Below, piece by piece: positions 19,146 to 28,700 of a stretch of 64,000 nt of DNA (the stretch's first letter is position 1; each line of letters opens with the position of its first letter). Source of the DNA: Ignavibacteria bacterium (GTDB lineage: Bacteria > Bacteroidota > Ignavibacteria > Tepidaquicellales > Tepidaquicellaceae); NCBI GenBank assembly GCA_016710985.1, contig JADJTX010000007.1:91672-155671 (forward strand). Reading direction: 5' to 3'. The notes under the pieces were generated by a model, which was given only the letters and a program-made list of their open reading frames with translations, made no database searches and had not been told where the DNA came from. Made by a program: the position numbers and the translations under genes.

Positions 19146-20195
19146 TTGTCAGCCTTAGCCAATATAAAGAAATTTTATAAAGCACTTTTAATTATAAATT
19201 TCTTACTCATATGCTTTATAGTTTACCAGGTTTTTTATTCCAAATACTACTGGGAAGGAAGTGATGAGAAAAAGTTCAGTGTCCGGGCAGGACAGAACTT
19301 GGATGATATTATTTCCGAACTCCGGTCTGCTGATATAATTTCAAATTCATTTCTTTTTAAACTCTCAGTAAAACTTACCGGTAAGGAAAATCAGATAATT
19401 TCAAACAGCTATCTTTTCAAAAACGGGATGAGCAATTCGGATCTGATCGATATTCTCACTGACAAAAGCATAATGCAGCTGATCAGGATCACAATTCCTC
19501 CCGGATATTCTTTAAGACAAATCGCCAACCTTGCGGAGAAAAAGCTTTCCCTCTCTAAAGAAAAATTTTTAAAAGAAGCTTCAAATGATTCCCTCATAAG
19601 TCTCCTCGGACTTTCCGGTCAGATAAAAAATCTTGAAGGATTTCTTTACCCTGATACTTATGAAGTTTCTCCGGCGATCAATGAAAAAAACCTGGTCTCA
19701 CTTTTGTTTAATGAATTTAGAAAGAAGATTCTTGATGATAATGATATACAATCCGATATTGCTGAACAACAAACGACTCTTTTGAAGACTCTGACACTCG
19801 CTTCAATCATTGAAGGAGAGACCCGGATAGAAGAAGAAAAACCGGTCATTGCCGGAGTGTATGTTAACCGGCTTAAAAAAGGAATGAGACTCGAAGCCGA
19901 TCCGACTGTTCAGTATGTTTTACCCGGCGGTCCAAAACCGCGTTTATTATTCGAAGACCTTAAAATCAAATCCCCCTATAATACTTATCTGAATAAGGGA
20001 CTTCCTCCGGGTCCGATAAATAATCCCGGGATATCCGCTGTCAGAGCAGCTTTAAATCCTGCTGTTCATGATTATATTTTCTTTGTTGCAACCGGAGAAG
20101 GAGGACATAAGTTCACCGAAAATTATGCACAGCATCAGCAGGCAGTGAAAGAATACAAAGCAAAATTGAAACAAAAAAAGCTTAACAACAAATAG
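19146..20195 (+). CDS. mltG: endolytic peptidoglycan transglycosylase MltG (YceG-like)
   Basis: MltG cuts nascent glycan strands in the inner membrane and helps set their length. The protein has one N-terminal membrane helix, a LysM-like segment (FSVRAGQNLDDIISEL), and the catalytic region LASIIEGETRIEEEKPVIAG containing the expected Glu. It is followed by VYVNRLKKGMRLEADPTVQY and the terminal GGHKFTENYAQHQQAVKEYK. The start is TTG at 19146; an ATG five bases upstream hits a stop. The next gene begins 8 bases after its stop. Confidence 0.92.
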   Translation: MSALANIKKFYKALLIINFLLICFIVYQVFYSKYYWEGSDEKKFSVRAGQNLDDIISELRSADIISNSFLFKLSVKLTGKENQIISNSYLFKNGMSNSDLIDILTDKSIMQLIRITIPPGYSLRQIANLAEKKLSLSKEKFLKEASNDSLISLLGLSGQIKNLEGFLYPDTYEVSPAINEKNLVSLLFNEFRKKILDDNDIQSDIAEQQTTLLKTLTLASIIEGETRIEEEKPVIAGVYVNRLKKGMRLEADPTVQYVLPGGPKPRLLFEDLKIKSPYNTYLNKGLPPGPINNPGISAVRAALNPAVHDYIFFVATGEGGHKFTENYAQHQQAVKEYKAKLKQKKLNNK

Positions 20196-20203
20196 AGGAC
20201 ACC

Positions 20204-21754
20204 TTGAACAGGGAAACAGTAATTTTATTTTCACTTTTTCAAAAACTCGATTACAGGGATAAAGAAAATTCTGCCAAGAAAAAACTCTTCGGAATTATTC
20301 TCGCTTACTTGTTTACCAATACCATTCTCTCATATAATTATTTTATTTCTTTTAATGAGCAAAGCTTTATAATACTTTCATTTACATCAAATCTGTTTCT
20401 GCTGGCTCTATTGGTTTTGACTGATTTTGATAATCTGTTCCTTGCATCACGAAGCGTTGAAATAATTAAGACTCTTCCTGTTGAAGGTTCATCTGTTTTT
20501 AAGGCGAAATTTTTTTCTGCAGTCATATTCTTGTTGCTTTTTATCCTTTCATCGGCTGTTCCCCAGGTGATCTTCTTTAATTTATTAAGCAGGGATTTGA
20601 TAAAAACTTTTGCGTTTGTAGTTTCGGATATTTTGTTTTGCTATTTTTCAGTTGGTGTTCTGATATTTATATATATTTTTGCACTGAAGTATTTTAAAAC
20701 GCGGGCTACTCTTGTGCTGAATTTTCTGCAGATAATATTTTTTATATTCATATTTTATTCTTCCACATTATCATCAAAAGCTGTATCAGTTCCGAAAGAG
20801 CTGTTTGTCCGTGAGAATATTCTAAAATACGGTCCGGTCAATTATTTACCGCAGACTCTGTTTTCAAATGCAGTTTACAGTATTGTTTATTTCATGATAA
20901 GTGTATTGCTGGCATTCTCAGTTTTCTTTCTTCTTTATTTCCTGATCTCAAAAAACTATTACCAGCTTGGAGATAAAGTAAAATTACTTAATTCAAAACG
21001 AGGAAGTTCTAAGTCTGTGTTCAGTTTTGCTTTTATAAAAAATTTTACCGGTAAATATATTCTGTCAGATAATTATGAAATAGCTTCTTTTAATCTTGTG
21101 AAGAACCAGCTGCAGAATTCGAGATTTCTCAGGGTGAAATATGTACCTGTATTGTTTATGCCTGTACTGTTTGTTATAATCGGCATGATCTCTGATCTTC
21201 CGCATCTTCTTTTTTTTAATAAAAATTCTTCCGGCAATTCGTTTTTTAAAACCGTCATTCCGGTGATCAGCCCGTCCATTACTTTTACTCTGATGATGTG
21301 CACAAGACTGCTTGTTTCAAATACTAAAATACTTGATGACAGCTCTCTCGGAACTCAATGGATATATGATTCGCTGCCGGTAAAGAAAAAAGAACAGATA
21401 ATAAAAGGCGCAAATAAATTCATCTATGCGGTATTCATTTTTCCGGTTATTATCCTGATAACGATCCTGTTAAGCTTTAAAGCTGAACCTGCAATTGTAC
21501 TATGGAATATGTTATTCATATCGTCGGGTATGTATCTCATCAGTTCGGTGACTTTATTATTTGATAAGACTTATCCGTTTACGCTTGAAAGCACGAAATT
21601 CAATTCTGCTTCCAAATTCCTTGAGATCTTTCTTTCACTGGTTCTCGGATTGATTCTTTTTTTGATTCAGATTTTTGTGTTTCAAAACATTATATTTGTA
21701 ATAATTTCAGCAATAGTTTTCATTATTGTATCACTGCTTTTAAACCGAAACTAA
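20204..21754 (+). CDS. polytopic membrane protein, ABC-2 permease-like
   Basis: The 516-residue product has roughly twelve hydrophobic helices grouped in two halves. A repeated cytoplasmic motif (VEIIKTLPVEGSSVFKAKF and IYDSLPVKKKEQIIKGANKF) resembles the 'LP.s....v.aK' signature of ABC-2-type exporter permeases in Gram-positive bacteria. No ATPase gene is adjacent, so assignment as a transporter is uncertain. The start is TTG at 20204, preceded by a good GAGGA box. It is the middle gene of a close mltG-20204-ubiX series. Confidence 0.55.
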   Translation: MNRETVILFSLFQKLDYRDKENSAKKKLFGIILAYLFTNTILSYNYFISFNEQSFIILSFTSNLFLLALLVLTDFDNLFLASRSVEIIKTLPVEGSSVFKAKFFSAVIFLLLFILSSAVPQVIFFNLLSRDLIKTFAFVVSDILFCYFSVGVLIFIYIFALKYFKTRATLVLNFLQIIFFIFIFYSSTLSSKAVSVPKELFVRENILKYGPVNYLPQTLFSNAVYSIVYFMISVLLAFSVFFLLYFLISKNYYQLGDKVKLLNSKRGSSKSVFSFAFIKNFTGKYILSDNYEIASFNLVKNQLQNSRFLRVKYVPVLFMPVLFVIIGMISDLPHLLFFNKNSSGNSFFKTVIPVISPSITFTLMMCTRLLVSNTKILDDSSLGTQWIYDSLPVKKKEQIIKGANKFIYAVFIFPVIILITILLSFKAEPAIVLWNMLFISSGMYLISSVTLLFDKTYPFTLESTKFNSASKFLEIFLSLVLGLILFLIQIFVFQNIIFVIISAIVFIIVSLLLNRN

Positions 21755-21763
21755 AATCATAAT

Positions 21764-22414
21764 ATGTCAAAGGAAAAAGCTTCAGCAATAATTCAGACAG
21801 AAATATCACCATTAATTAAAGATTATAACGGTGAGGGAAAGAATGTAATACTGGCGGTCACAGGGACAAGCGGCGCTGTTTACGGCTTAAGAATGCTGCG
21901 TGCATTGCTTATTAATGACTTTAATGTCGATCTCATACTTTCTGAATATGCCATTTATACAATGTATAAAGAATGCGGAATAGAGATCAAACAGTCAAAC
22001 ATAACTTCACTCTTTCCGGAAATTTTACTTCTGAAATCTACAATTACATTTCACAATAATCTCGATCTGAAATCCGAAATATTTACAAATAAATATGTAT
22101 GCTCGGGGATGATAGTATCACCGTGTTCAATGGGAGTGCTGGCCGGAATTGCCAACGGGGAGTGTAAGAATCTGATAGAAAAATCTGCAGATTATGCTTT
22201 CTCGTATTCGAGACCGCTTATAATCGTTCCAAGAGAAACGCCTGTAAATAAAATTCATCTTGAAAACATGCTGAGAATACTGGATTCAGGTGGAAAGTTA
22301 GTTCCGGCTATGCCGAGCTTCGAGTATAACCCGAAAGACTTTAATGACCTCGCAGACCATATTGCGGGTAAAGTTCTGGACTTACTGAATAAGAGCAATA
22401 GTTCTCCGGCATAA
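21764..22414 (+). CDS. ubiX: UbiX-like flavin prenyltransferase
   Basis: UbiX joins dimethylallyl phosphate to FMN to make the prenyl-FMN cofactor of UbiD decarboxylases. The protein shows the Rossmann flavin site (VTGTSGAVYGLRML), the SPCSMGVLAGIANG loop, and the C-terminal VPRETPVNKIHLENM with the Arg and Glu of the active site. It is 216 residues, slightly longer than usual, because of an N-terminal helix. No UbiD partner is in the window. It starts 9 bases after the upstream gene, so co-transcription is likely. Confidence 0.88.
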   Translation: MSKEKASAIIQTEISPLIKDYNGEGKNVILAVTGTSGAVYGLRMLRALLINDFNVDLILSEYAIYTMYKECGIEIKQSNITSLFPEILLLKSTITFHNNLDLKSEIFTNKYVCSGMIVSPCSMGVLAGIANGECKNLIEKSADYAFSYSRPLIIVPRETPVNKIHLENMLRILDSGGKLVPAMPSFEYNPKDFNDLADHIAGKVLDLLNKSNSSPA

Positions 22415-22537
22415 ATATTTTATAAACTCAGACCGGTTATTGATTAAATATCACCGGGTTGGCAGAGTAATATTTATTCTAAATTTAATCCGGTGAATTT
22501 GTGTCTCAGTTGTAAAACTAAAAGCATAAATAATTTC

Positions 22538-25417
22538 TCAAAAATCAAACCCGAAATAGAACTGCTGAAATATATCTCCCTGAATATGTGTAAAATTATT
22601 CTCAATTCTTTTACCAATATCATATCTTAAAACCACCAGACCTAAAGCGTTTAATCTGACTCCTACACCAAAGTCACCGTAAGTGATTCTTTCATTATAA
22701 TTATAGTCCCAGGCTTTACCTGCATCAAAAAATACAGCGCCTCTTATGCCCGGGAAGTCAAAACCGATACCCAAAGGAAACCTAAGCGCAACTATATTCA
22801 GCAGAGGAAATCTGAATTCCACATTTGCCTGCCACATCTTGCTTCCTCTTATTGAGTTCATAGGCCATCCGCGCAAAGACCAGCTTCCGCCCATGAAAAA
22901 TCTTCTCGGTTCTTTACCTTCATTCAGGAATAATTGTGTTCTCAGCGCGAGCGCTGAAGGAGTGCCTACACGAAGGTATTTTCTGTAATCAAAGAATATG
23001 GAATAATAATTAATGTTTGAATTTGAAATATCGGTTGTATATCCTAAAGTTAAATTCAGCCTCTCGCCGTCCAACGGACCGGTATATGCCCAGAGTGTAT
23101 TGTCCCTGACGTAGCTTATCAGATTTGTAAGAAGAAGCGAACGGCTGTTGTCAAAATAATCATAGCTGCGTATAGACTGCGCCAGCGATGTTGTCAGTTC
23201 TATTCTCCTGAAAAATGACAGAGGGTATGCAAGGCTGAGATAACCACCGTATAATCTTTCATAGTATGAAGCGTTATAATCCTGAAGATCATATCTTCTT
23301 CCGGAAAGATGATATACTCCGTAGGAATAATTCATTCTTTTCTCAGTGGATATTTTTGAGATGGCAATATTAAAACTTTTCCAGAACTCAGCGTCTCCGT
23401 TTGAATTATTGAATATCAGAAAATAATATTTCTCATTGCCAAGCAGATCACTCAGTGAAATTATTCCTCCGGTATTTGCTCCGAATACGGGATCAACAGT
23501 CAGCGCGGTAGTGGCAACATCGAGAGAAAACTTTTTTTCATAAACAAGCGAATTCTTCTTCGGGATGCTGTTGATCTTATCTGCGCTCCAGTTTTCTCCT
23601 TTCTTGCTGAGATCTATCTTTACTACATTCTTACTGCTGTCATATCTCTCCTGTATGCTTCTTAACATTCTTATGTTAATGGATCCTTTTTCAAAAGTTG
23701 AGAAAACAATTTTATCCTTACCGCACCATTTCGGATCATAGGCGGCAGTAATAAAATTTGTGACCTGTCTCATTTCAAGATTATCATAATTTATTTTTGC
23801 ATCTTTGGCAATGGAATTACTCCCTGATTTTATAGGCTCTGAAGTAAGCATTGAGCCGAGTTTTATCATCCATATATTCTGCTCCCCGCTCACAGTTGAA
23901 GTAAAAACAATTTTTTCACCGTCATTGGAGAAATGAGGTGCATAATCTATTTGCTTTCCGATTGTTAAATAATCTATGCTTCCTGTTTTGAGATTGTATA
24001 AGAAAAGATTGTAGCTCTTTTCATTTCCGTAGGTTGTTCTGTCAGACGAGAACACAATAAAATTTCCGTCCGGTGAAAAATCAGGATCACGGTCATCATA
24101 GTAATCGTTGGTTAACCTTTTCAGATCATTACTGGGAATATCAAGAATATACAGGTCGGTTCTCCCTCCATAATCCGATCCGGGAAAAACAATTTTATTA
24201 TTATCAGAACTCCATGAAGGGGATCCGATGCTTACAATATCTTTAAAGGAATAGTCGGTTATTTTTTTGTTTGTCTTTGTATCATATATGTGAAGCGCAT
24301 CCTGATCTCCCTGCTGGGTTATAAACATAAGCTGACCTGATTTTGAAACATCAAGACCTGTGCGGAAGAAATGAAACGATTCGAATTCATCGCTGGATTC
24401 ACCTTCAATAATTAATTCCGGTCCTTCACGGGAATTTAATGCAATTTTATATATACTGGTAAATCCGGTTTTATTTCCTATGTAATAAATCTCTTTCTGA
24501 CCATTTGCATTGGAATAGGTCGGCTTATGTGCGAACGACTCTGTATGAATATTATCGGTGACCTGAGAAGGATTATCAAGGTCTTTCAGTTGAGGATAGT
24601 AGAGCTTTTCGAGATAGTATAGAAATTCTTTATCAAATGAAGTATAGTCCTTGCCGATTGTCATCGCCATTATATTTGAAAAGCTTTCATCTTTCCAGAA
24701 ATTTTCAATCAGCTGTAAAATTTTATCCTCACCGTATTTTTCTACAATGTATTCACAAACCCGCTGTCCCATTTTATACATCAGATATGTTCCGTAAATT
24801 CTTTCCCAGTTGCTTAATCCCGGCAGATAGCCGGTAAGAACCGCGTCTTTTAAGACCATGTCAGCCTGTGTGTCCCATTCAGTAGACCATAACTCAGCAA
24901 GACCCTCCGTAAACCATAGCGGAGGCGCCTGTCCGGGAGTCTTTCTGTGAGTAGTTAAAATATTATTTATTTTGCTTGTCATGAAGACGTGTGTAAGCTC
25001 ATGTCTGATGACGTGCTGGAATTGTGATAAGGAACCTTCGAAAGGAATGACAACCCTTCCTTTAATGAATTCAAAAAATCCTCCGACACCGTCCGGAATG
25101 AATCCCGCAGTAGTGTTGGTTTGCTTGAAGTGTAAAGGTGAAGCATAAAAGATCATGGGGACTGTATCGATCAGAGAATGATTGAAATCCTGCTGCAGTT
25201 TCGTATAGCTTTCTTCGGCATAGTATGCGCCTATTTCTGCGAGCTCACGGGCTTCTTTATAATAGTAAATCTGGAAATGCTCTGTTTGCAGAATGTTCCA
25301 TTCGAAATCCGTGTATTGAACCTTGTTTCTCCCAAAGTCAACAAATTGTGAATTTGAAACCGGAGTTATTAAAAAAACTAATATGAATGAAAATGAAAGT
25401 TTTAAAAATTTATCCAT
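22538..25417 (-). CDS. gluzincin protease / TolB-like propeller / Omp85 barrel chimera
   Basis: The 959-residue protein begins with a signal peptide (SFILVFLITPVSNS). Residues about 40-270 look like a peptidase_MA-type metalloprotease: HELTH at 139-143 and the third ligand in WFTEG near 170. Next come TolB/WD40-like blades with the usual 'P.wS.DgkkIvF.s' signature (SWSSDNNKIVFPGSD, FSPDGNFIVFSSDR, FSNDGEKIVFTST). The last 300 residues are a surface-antigen (Omp85/BamA-like) barrel with GGSWSLRGWPMN and a terminal aromatic (FYFGFDF). It probably sits in the outer membrane with the protease and propeller in the periplasm. The role is unknown; assembly or maturation of exported proteins is a guess. 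Confidence 0.8.
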   Translation of the reverse strand: MDKFLKLSFSFILVFLITPVSNSQFVDFGRNKVQYTDFEWNILQTEHFQIYYYKEARELAEIGAYYAEESYTKLQQDFNHSLIDTVPMIFYASPLHFKQTNTTAGFIPDGVGGFFEFIKGRVVIPFEGSLSQFQHVIRHELTHVFMTSKINNILTTHRKTPGQAPPLWFTEGLAELWSTEWDTQADMVLKDAVLTGYLPGLSNWERIYGTYLMYKMGQRVCEYIVEKYGEDKILQLIENFWKDESFSNIMAMTIGKDYTSFDKEFLYYLEKLYYPQLKDLDNPSQVTDNIHTESFAHKPTYSNANGQKEIYYIGNKTGFTSIYKIALNSREGPELIIEGESSDEFESFHFFRTGLDVSKSGQLMFITQQGDQDALHIYDTKTNKKITDYSFKDIVSIGSPSWSSDNNKIVFPGSDYGGRTDLYILDIPSNDLKRLTNDYYDDRDPDFSPDGNFIVFSSDRTTYGNEKSYNLFLYNLKTGSIDYLTIGKQIDYAPHFSNDGEKIVFTSTVSGEQNIWMIKLGSMLTSEPIKSGSNSIAKDAKINYDNLEMRQVTNFITAAYDPKWCGKDKIVFSTFEKGSINIRMLRSIQERYDSSKNVVKIDLSKKGENWSADKINSIPKKNSLVYEKKFSLDVATTALTVDPVFGANTGGIISLSDLLGNEKYYFLIFNNSNGDAEFWKSFNIAISKISTEKRMNYSYGVYHLSGRRYDLQDYNASYYERLYGGYLSLAYPLSFFRRIELTTSLAQSIRSYDYFDNSRSLLLTNLISYVRDNTLWAYTGPLDGERLNLTLGYTTDISNSNINYYSIFFDYRKYLRVGTPSALALRTQLFLNEGKEPRRFFMGGSWSLRGWPMNSIRGSKMWQANVEFRFPLLNIVALRFPLGIGFDFPGIRGAVFFDAGKAWDYNYNERITYGDFGVGVRLNALGLVVLRYDIGKRIENNFTHIQGDIFQQFYFGFDF

Positions 25418-25797
25418 GACTTTGGAATTTACAGGATAATTGAATAATTGATTTATTTTTGGATCATTGGGTTGATTTAAGTAACAACGCCGGATGAATT
25501 TAAATTACAAATCGAATGATTTTTTTCGAGGGTTTTTATTTCTTTAACTTAAAATATGAAACTCAAAATTAAATTACCATAGCAAATGTGAAATGAGTTG
25601 ATAATTGATAATTGATAATTGATAATTGGATGTCACATTGGTATTATAATTTAATAGTTCACATTTATTCATGTTCTAAAGCAGTCATCCACATTTACTA
25701 AATACAATCAAACATTAGAATTAACATTTTGTATTTAATATCATACTTTTAACTTATAACTTTCAACTTTCAACTTTCAACTTTTAACTTATATTTT
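25418..25797. repeat. intergenic with two heptamer arrays, no gene
   Basis: This 380-base gap contains AATTGAT units at about 25600-25628 and CAACTTT/TAACTTT units at about 25750-25793, the latter ending just before the deaminase start. Otherwise it is AT-rich without recognisable signals. Confidence 0.75.
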
Positions 25798-26274
25798 ATG
25801 ACCGAATTTTCAAAGGAATGCATGCTTGAGGCAATTCGTTTTTCAAAGCAAAATGTTGATGACGGAAGCGGAGGACCTTTCGGGGCGGTTATTGCAAAGG
25901 ATGGAAAAATAATTTCAGGGGCGTCTAACAAAGTGACCTCGACAAACGACCCTACCGCGCACGCTGAAATGGAAGCGATCCGTTCTGCCTGTAAAATACT
26001 GAACACATTTTCTCTTGCCGGTTGTGAAATATATACAAGCTGTGAACCGTGTCCAATGTGTTTATCTGCGATTCACTGGGCAAGGATTGAAAAAATCTAT
26101 TATGCAAATACAAGAAAAGACGCGGCTGACATAAATTTTGATGATGACTTTATTTATAATGAAGTTTCAAAATCCGTTGATGACCGGGTCATTCCAATGG
26201 TGCAGATCATGAACAGAGAAGCAAAGAAAGTTTTCATTGACTGGAAAGAAAAAGAAGATAAGATCCACTACTAA
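25798..26274 (+). CDS. nucleoside/guanine deaminase (CDA fold)
   Basis: The zinc site of the cytidine-deaminase fold is complete: HAEMEAIRSA provides the His ligand and catalytic Glu, and TSCEPCPMCLSAIHWA the two Cys. The 158-residue length, GGPFGAVI near the N-terminus, and the tail ADINFDDDFIYNEV resemble guanine deaminases of the GuaD type, more than the tRNA deaminase TadA. It therefore probably converts guanine to xanthine. A heptamer array lies immediately upstream of the ATG. No operon partner is present. Confidence 0.8.
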   Translation: MTEFSKECMLEAIRFSKQNVDDGSGGPFGAVIAKDGKIISGASNKVTSTNDPTAHAEMEAIRSACKILNTFSLAGCEIYTSCEPCPMCLSAIHWARIEKIYYANTRKDAADINFDDDFIYNEVSKSVDDRVIPMVQIMNREAKKVFIDWKEKEDKIHY

Positions 26275-26439
26275 GATTTGGAATTTGGAATTTGGGATTT
26301 ACAGATCATGGTTTTAAGGCTTGATTTTAAAATCCGGTACAATTTCATCCTTAAGAATTCTTACCAGATAGCAATAATTTGTTTCATTTCCTTATCAAAA
26401 ATTCCAAATCAGAAATCCCAATTTCCAATTTCCCTGAAA
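26275..26439. repeat. GGAATTT-type heptamers in inverted orientation between convergent genes
   Basis: Positions 26276-26300 carry GGAATTT/GGGATTT units, and 26400-26435 carry the complementary AATTCCA/AATCCCA series. The pair could act as a two-way hairpin between the convergent deaminase and glnA genes. Confidence 0.7.
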
Positions 26440-27894
26440 CTACACTTCATAGTACAAATGAAACTCATACGGATGCGGTCTCAGCTGTACTTCCTTGATC
26501 TCTTTCTTCATTTTATAATCCACCCAGGTTTCGATCAGACTGTCATTGAACACTCCGCCCTGTTTTAAATATTCATTGTCTTCTTCAAGCTTGTGCAATG
26601 CAACTGTCAGGTCTTCAGGAGCGTGAGGGATTTTTTTCAGCTCTTTTTCGTCGAGATGGAAGATATCCTTATCCATTGGTTCACCCGGATTAATTTTATT
26701 AATTATTCCGTCTATTCCTGCAAGCAGAATTGCCGAGAATGCAAGATACGGATTCGCTGTTCCGTCAGGACATCTGAACTCAACTCTCTTTGCTTTTGGA
26801 TTATCTGAATACATAGGAATACGTATTGCGGCACTGCGATTGCTCTTTGAATATGCAAGATTAACAGGCGCTTCATACCCCGGAACAAGACGTTTGTAAG
26901 AATTAGTTGTAGGATTTGTAAAAGCAAGAATAGAAGGTGCATGTTTAAGCAGTCCCCCGATAAAATGTAATGCTGTTTCACTCAGTCCTGCATAACCGTC
27001 ACCCGCAAACAACGGTTGTCCGTCTTTCCATAAACTTACGTGCGTGTGCATTCCGCTTCCGTTATCACCGAACATAGGCTTCGGCATGAATGTAGCGGTC
27101 TTACCTACAGACTTCGCTGTATTTTTGACAATGTATTTAAACATCTGAAGCTGGTCTGCGCAATCAAGCATCGGGCAATATTTAAAATCAATTTCCGCCT
27201 GACCGCCGGTTGCAACTTCGTGATGATGCATCTCAACGTCTATTCCTACATTAATTAAATTTTCTACCATAAGACTTCTGAGATCATTTGTCGAATCTGA
27301 GGGAGGAACCGGAAAATATCCTTCCTTCAGTCTTATTTTATGTCCGAGGTTTAATTCTGTTTCACTGCCGGTATTCCAAAAGCCTTCAGTGGAATCAATT
27401 CTGTACCAGCTTGAATATTCGTTAATATTATAAGCAACGTGATCTAAGATAAAGAACTCAGCTTCCGGTCCAAAGAATGCTGTATCGGCAATTCCTGTTG
27501 ACTTAAGATATTCAACAGCTTTCCTTGCAATGTTTCTCGGATCCATTCCATAAATTGTCTTCGACTCGGGTTCATAGATATTACAAATTAAACTCATTGT
27601 CTTTGTAGTCATGAACGGATCTATATTTGCAGTTGCCGGGTCCGGGATCGCAAGCATATCAGATTCGTTAATGTTTTTAAAGCCGCGTATAGACGAACCG
27701 TCAAATCCTATCCCTTCGTAAAACACTGATTCGTTCAGCTTGGAAACGGGAATTGTCAAATGCTGCCACTGACCCGGAAGGTCTGTGAATCTGAGGTCAA
27801 TCATTTTTACTTCTTTTTCTTTTATAAGCTTAAAGACATCGTTTATCTTTTTAAGCTTTTCTTTCTGCTCTTCAATGGTTGTTTTCTCTGACAT
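26440..27894 (-). CDS. glnA: glutamine synthetase, type I
   Basis: The enzyme makes glutamine from glutamate, ammonia and ATP. At 484 residues it matches GSI: FDGSSIRGFKNINESDM, FFGPEAEFFILD, the GSGMHTHVSLW loop, NSYKRLVPGYEAPVNLAYS and RVEFRCPDGTANPYLA are all present. The site where GSI-beta enzymes carry the adenylylated Tyr (DKNLYDL in E. coli) reads DKDIFHL here, with Phe in place of Tyr. Control by adenylylation therefore seems impossible. An Lrp/AsnC regulator lies about 120 bases upstream on the same strand and may control it. Confidence 0.95.
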   Translation of the reverse strand: MSEKTTIEEQKEKLKKINDVFKLIKEKEVKMIDLRFTDLPGQWQHLTIPVSKLNESVFYEGIGFDGSSIRGFKNINESDMLAIPDPATANIDPFMTTKTMSLICNIYEPESKTIYGMDPRNIARKAVEYLKSTGIADTAFFGPEAEFFILDHVAYNINEYSSWYRIDSTEGFWNTGSETELNLGHKIRLKEGYFPVPPSDSTNDLRSLMVENLINVGIDVEMHHHEVATGGQAEIDFKYCPMLDCADQLQMFKYIVKNTAKSVGKTATFMPKPMFGDNGSGMHTHVSLWKDGQPLFAGDGYAGLSETALHFIGGLLKHAPSILAFTNPTTNSYKRLVPGYEAPVNLAYSKSNRSAAIRIPMYSDNPKAKRVEFRCPDGTANPYLAFSAILLAGIDGIINKINPGEPMDKDIFHLDEKELKKIPHAPEDLTVALHKLEEDNEYLKQGGVFNDSLIETWVDYKMKKEIKEVQLRPHPYEFHLYYEV

Positions 27895-27901
27895 TATGTT
27901 T

Positions 27902-28025
27902 TATTTTAGATTATAAATTTTAGATTTTAGATTTTAAAAAATTACTTGTGACGACTTAAAGTTGACCATTCACAATGACTAATGGCAATTCACGATTAAC
28001 GAATAACGATTTTCGATTAACGATT
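27902..28025. repeat. TTTTAGA and ACGATTA/ACGATTT heptamers upstream of glnA
   Basis: Degenerate TTTTAGA units lie at about 27902-27940, and ACGATTA, ACGAATA and ACGATTT units at 27990-28025. The glnA promoter must lie within or around them. Confidence 0.6.
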
Positions 28026-28510
28026 TTCAAACAGCGACTTTACATCAATTTCAGAAGTCTCTTTATGTGACGATAAAACAATATTCGTTTTAGTTGACTT
28101 AACGCCGTGCCACCCCTGTATCTTTGCAAGGAGCTTTTCCAAAGAACCCGTATTCTCAGTCCGGATCTTTAAGATATGTGAACCGTCACCTGTTATCGAA
28201 TGACATTCAAGTATATCCTTGTTGCTGTTACAATGCTCGATAAATTGTTTATAGTATTTTGAAGATTCACTTACTACGAAGATGAAACACGTAATATCAT
28301 GCTTAAGCTTTTTATGATTCAGAACAGCATTGTATGATATTATATAACCATGTGATTCAAGTTTTGAAATCCTTTCTATTGTCGACGGCAATGACAGACC
28401 AATGATCTCAGCAAGCTCATTTTTTTTTATCTGTGAATTTTTCTGAAGCTCAATAAGTATCTTTAAATCCAGCTGGTCTAATTTAAGATCTTCGGTATTT
28501 TTTATTTGAA
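28017..28510 (-). CDS. Lrp/AsnC-family transcription regulator, start codon unclear
   Basis: The C-terminal part is an AsnC-type ligand-binding domain (GSHILKIRTENTGSLEKLL, GVKSTKTNIVLS). Upstream in the same frame lies a textbook Lrp helix-turn-helix: LDQLDLKILIELQKNSQ, then ELAEIIGLSLPSTIERISKLESHGYI. The HTH frame is open up to about 28510, but no ATG, GTG or TTG precedes it. The only standard-like start (TTG at 28391) would remove half of the HTH. An ATT/CTG start or a sequence error is possible. A 17-bp palindrome lies just upstream. The regulator probably senses an amino acid, and glnA is the obvious neighbour target. Confidence 0.8.
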
Positions 28511-28518
28511 GTGAAATG

Positions 28519-28565
28519 CCTTAATAAATTAGGTTAACTAATAAAAACGCCTTACAAAATAAGGC
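28519..28565. promoter_or_regulatory. inverted repeats upstream of the Lrp-like gene
   Basis: GCCTTA-CAAAA-TAAGGC at 28549-28565 is a perfect 6-bp inverted repeat, and a further GCCTTA half-site lies at 28518-28523. AGGTTAACT, with a palindromic core, lies between them. It is a candidate autoregulatory operator. Confidence 0.4.
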
Positions 28566-28648
28566 AATTAATAATTTATGTCAAGTTCATTACGGTAATA
28601 CGAGGAATTTTTTAAAAGTGAATTGATATAAACTATATTACAAAATTA

Positions 28649-28700
28649 AATTATCTTTTAACTTTTAACTTTTAACTTTTAACTTTTAACTTTTAACTTT
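28649..28700. repeat. AACTTTT heptamer array
   Basis: About seven nearly perfect AACTTTT units end directly at the ATG of the next gene, so the ribosome-binding region is itself repeat DNA. Confidence 0.9.

Noticed and set aside
26278..26568. Plus-strand open frame between the deaminase and glnA
   Set aside because: It is made of GGAATTT-type repeat DNA and the antisense of glnA; the product is low complexity.
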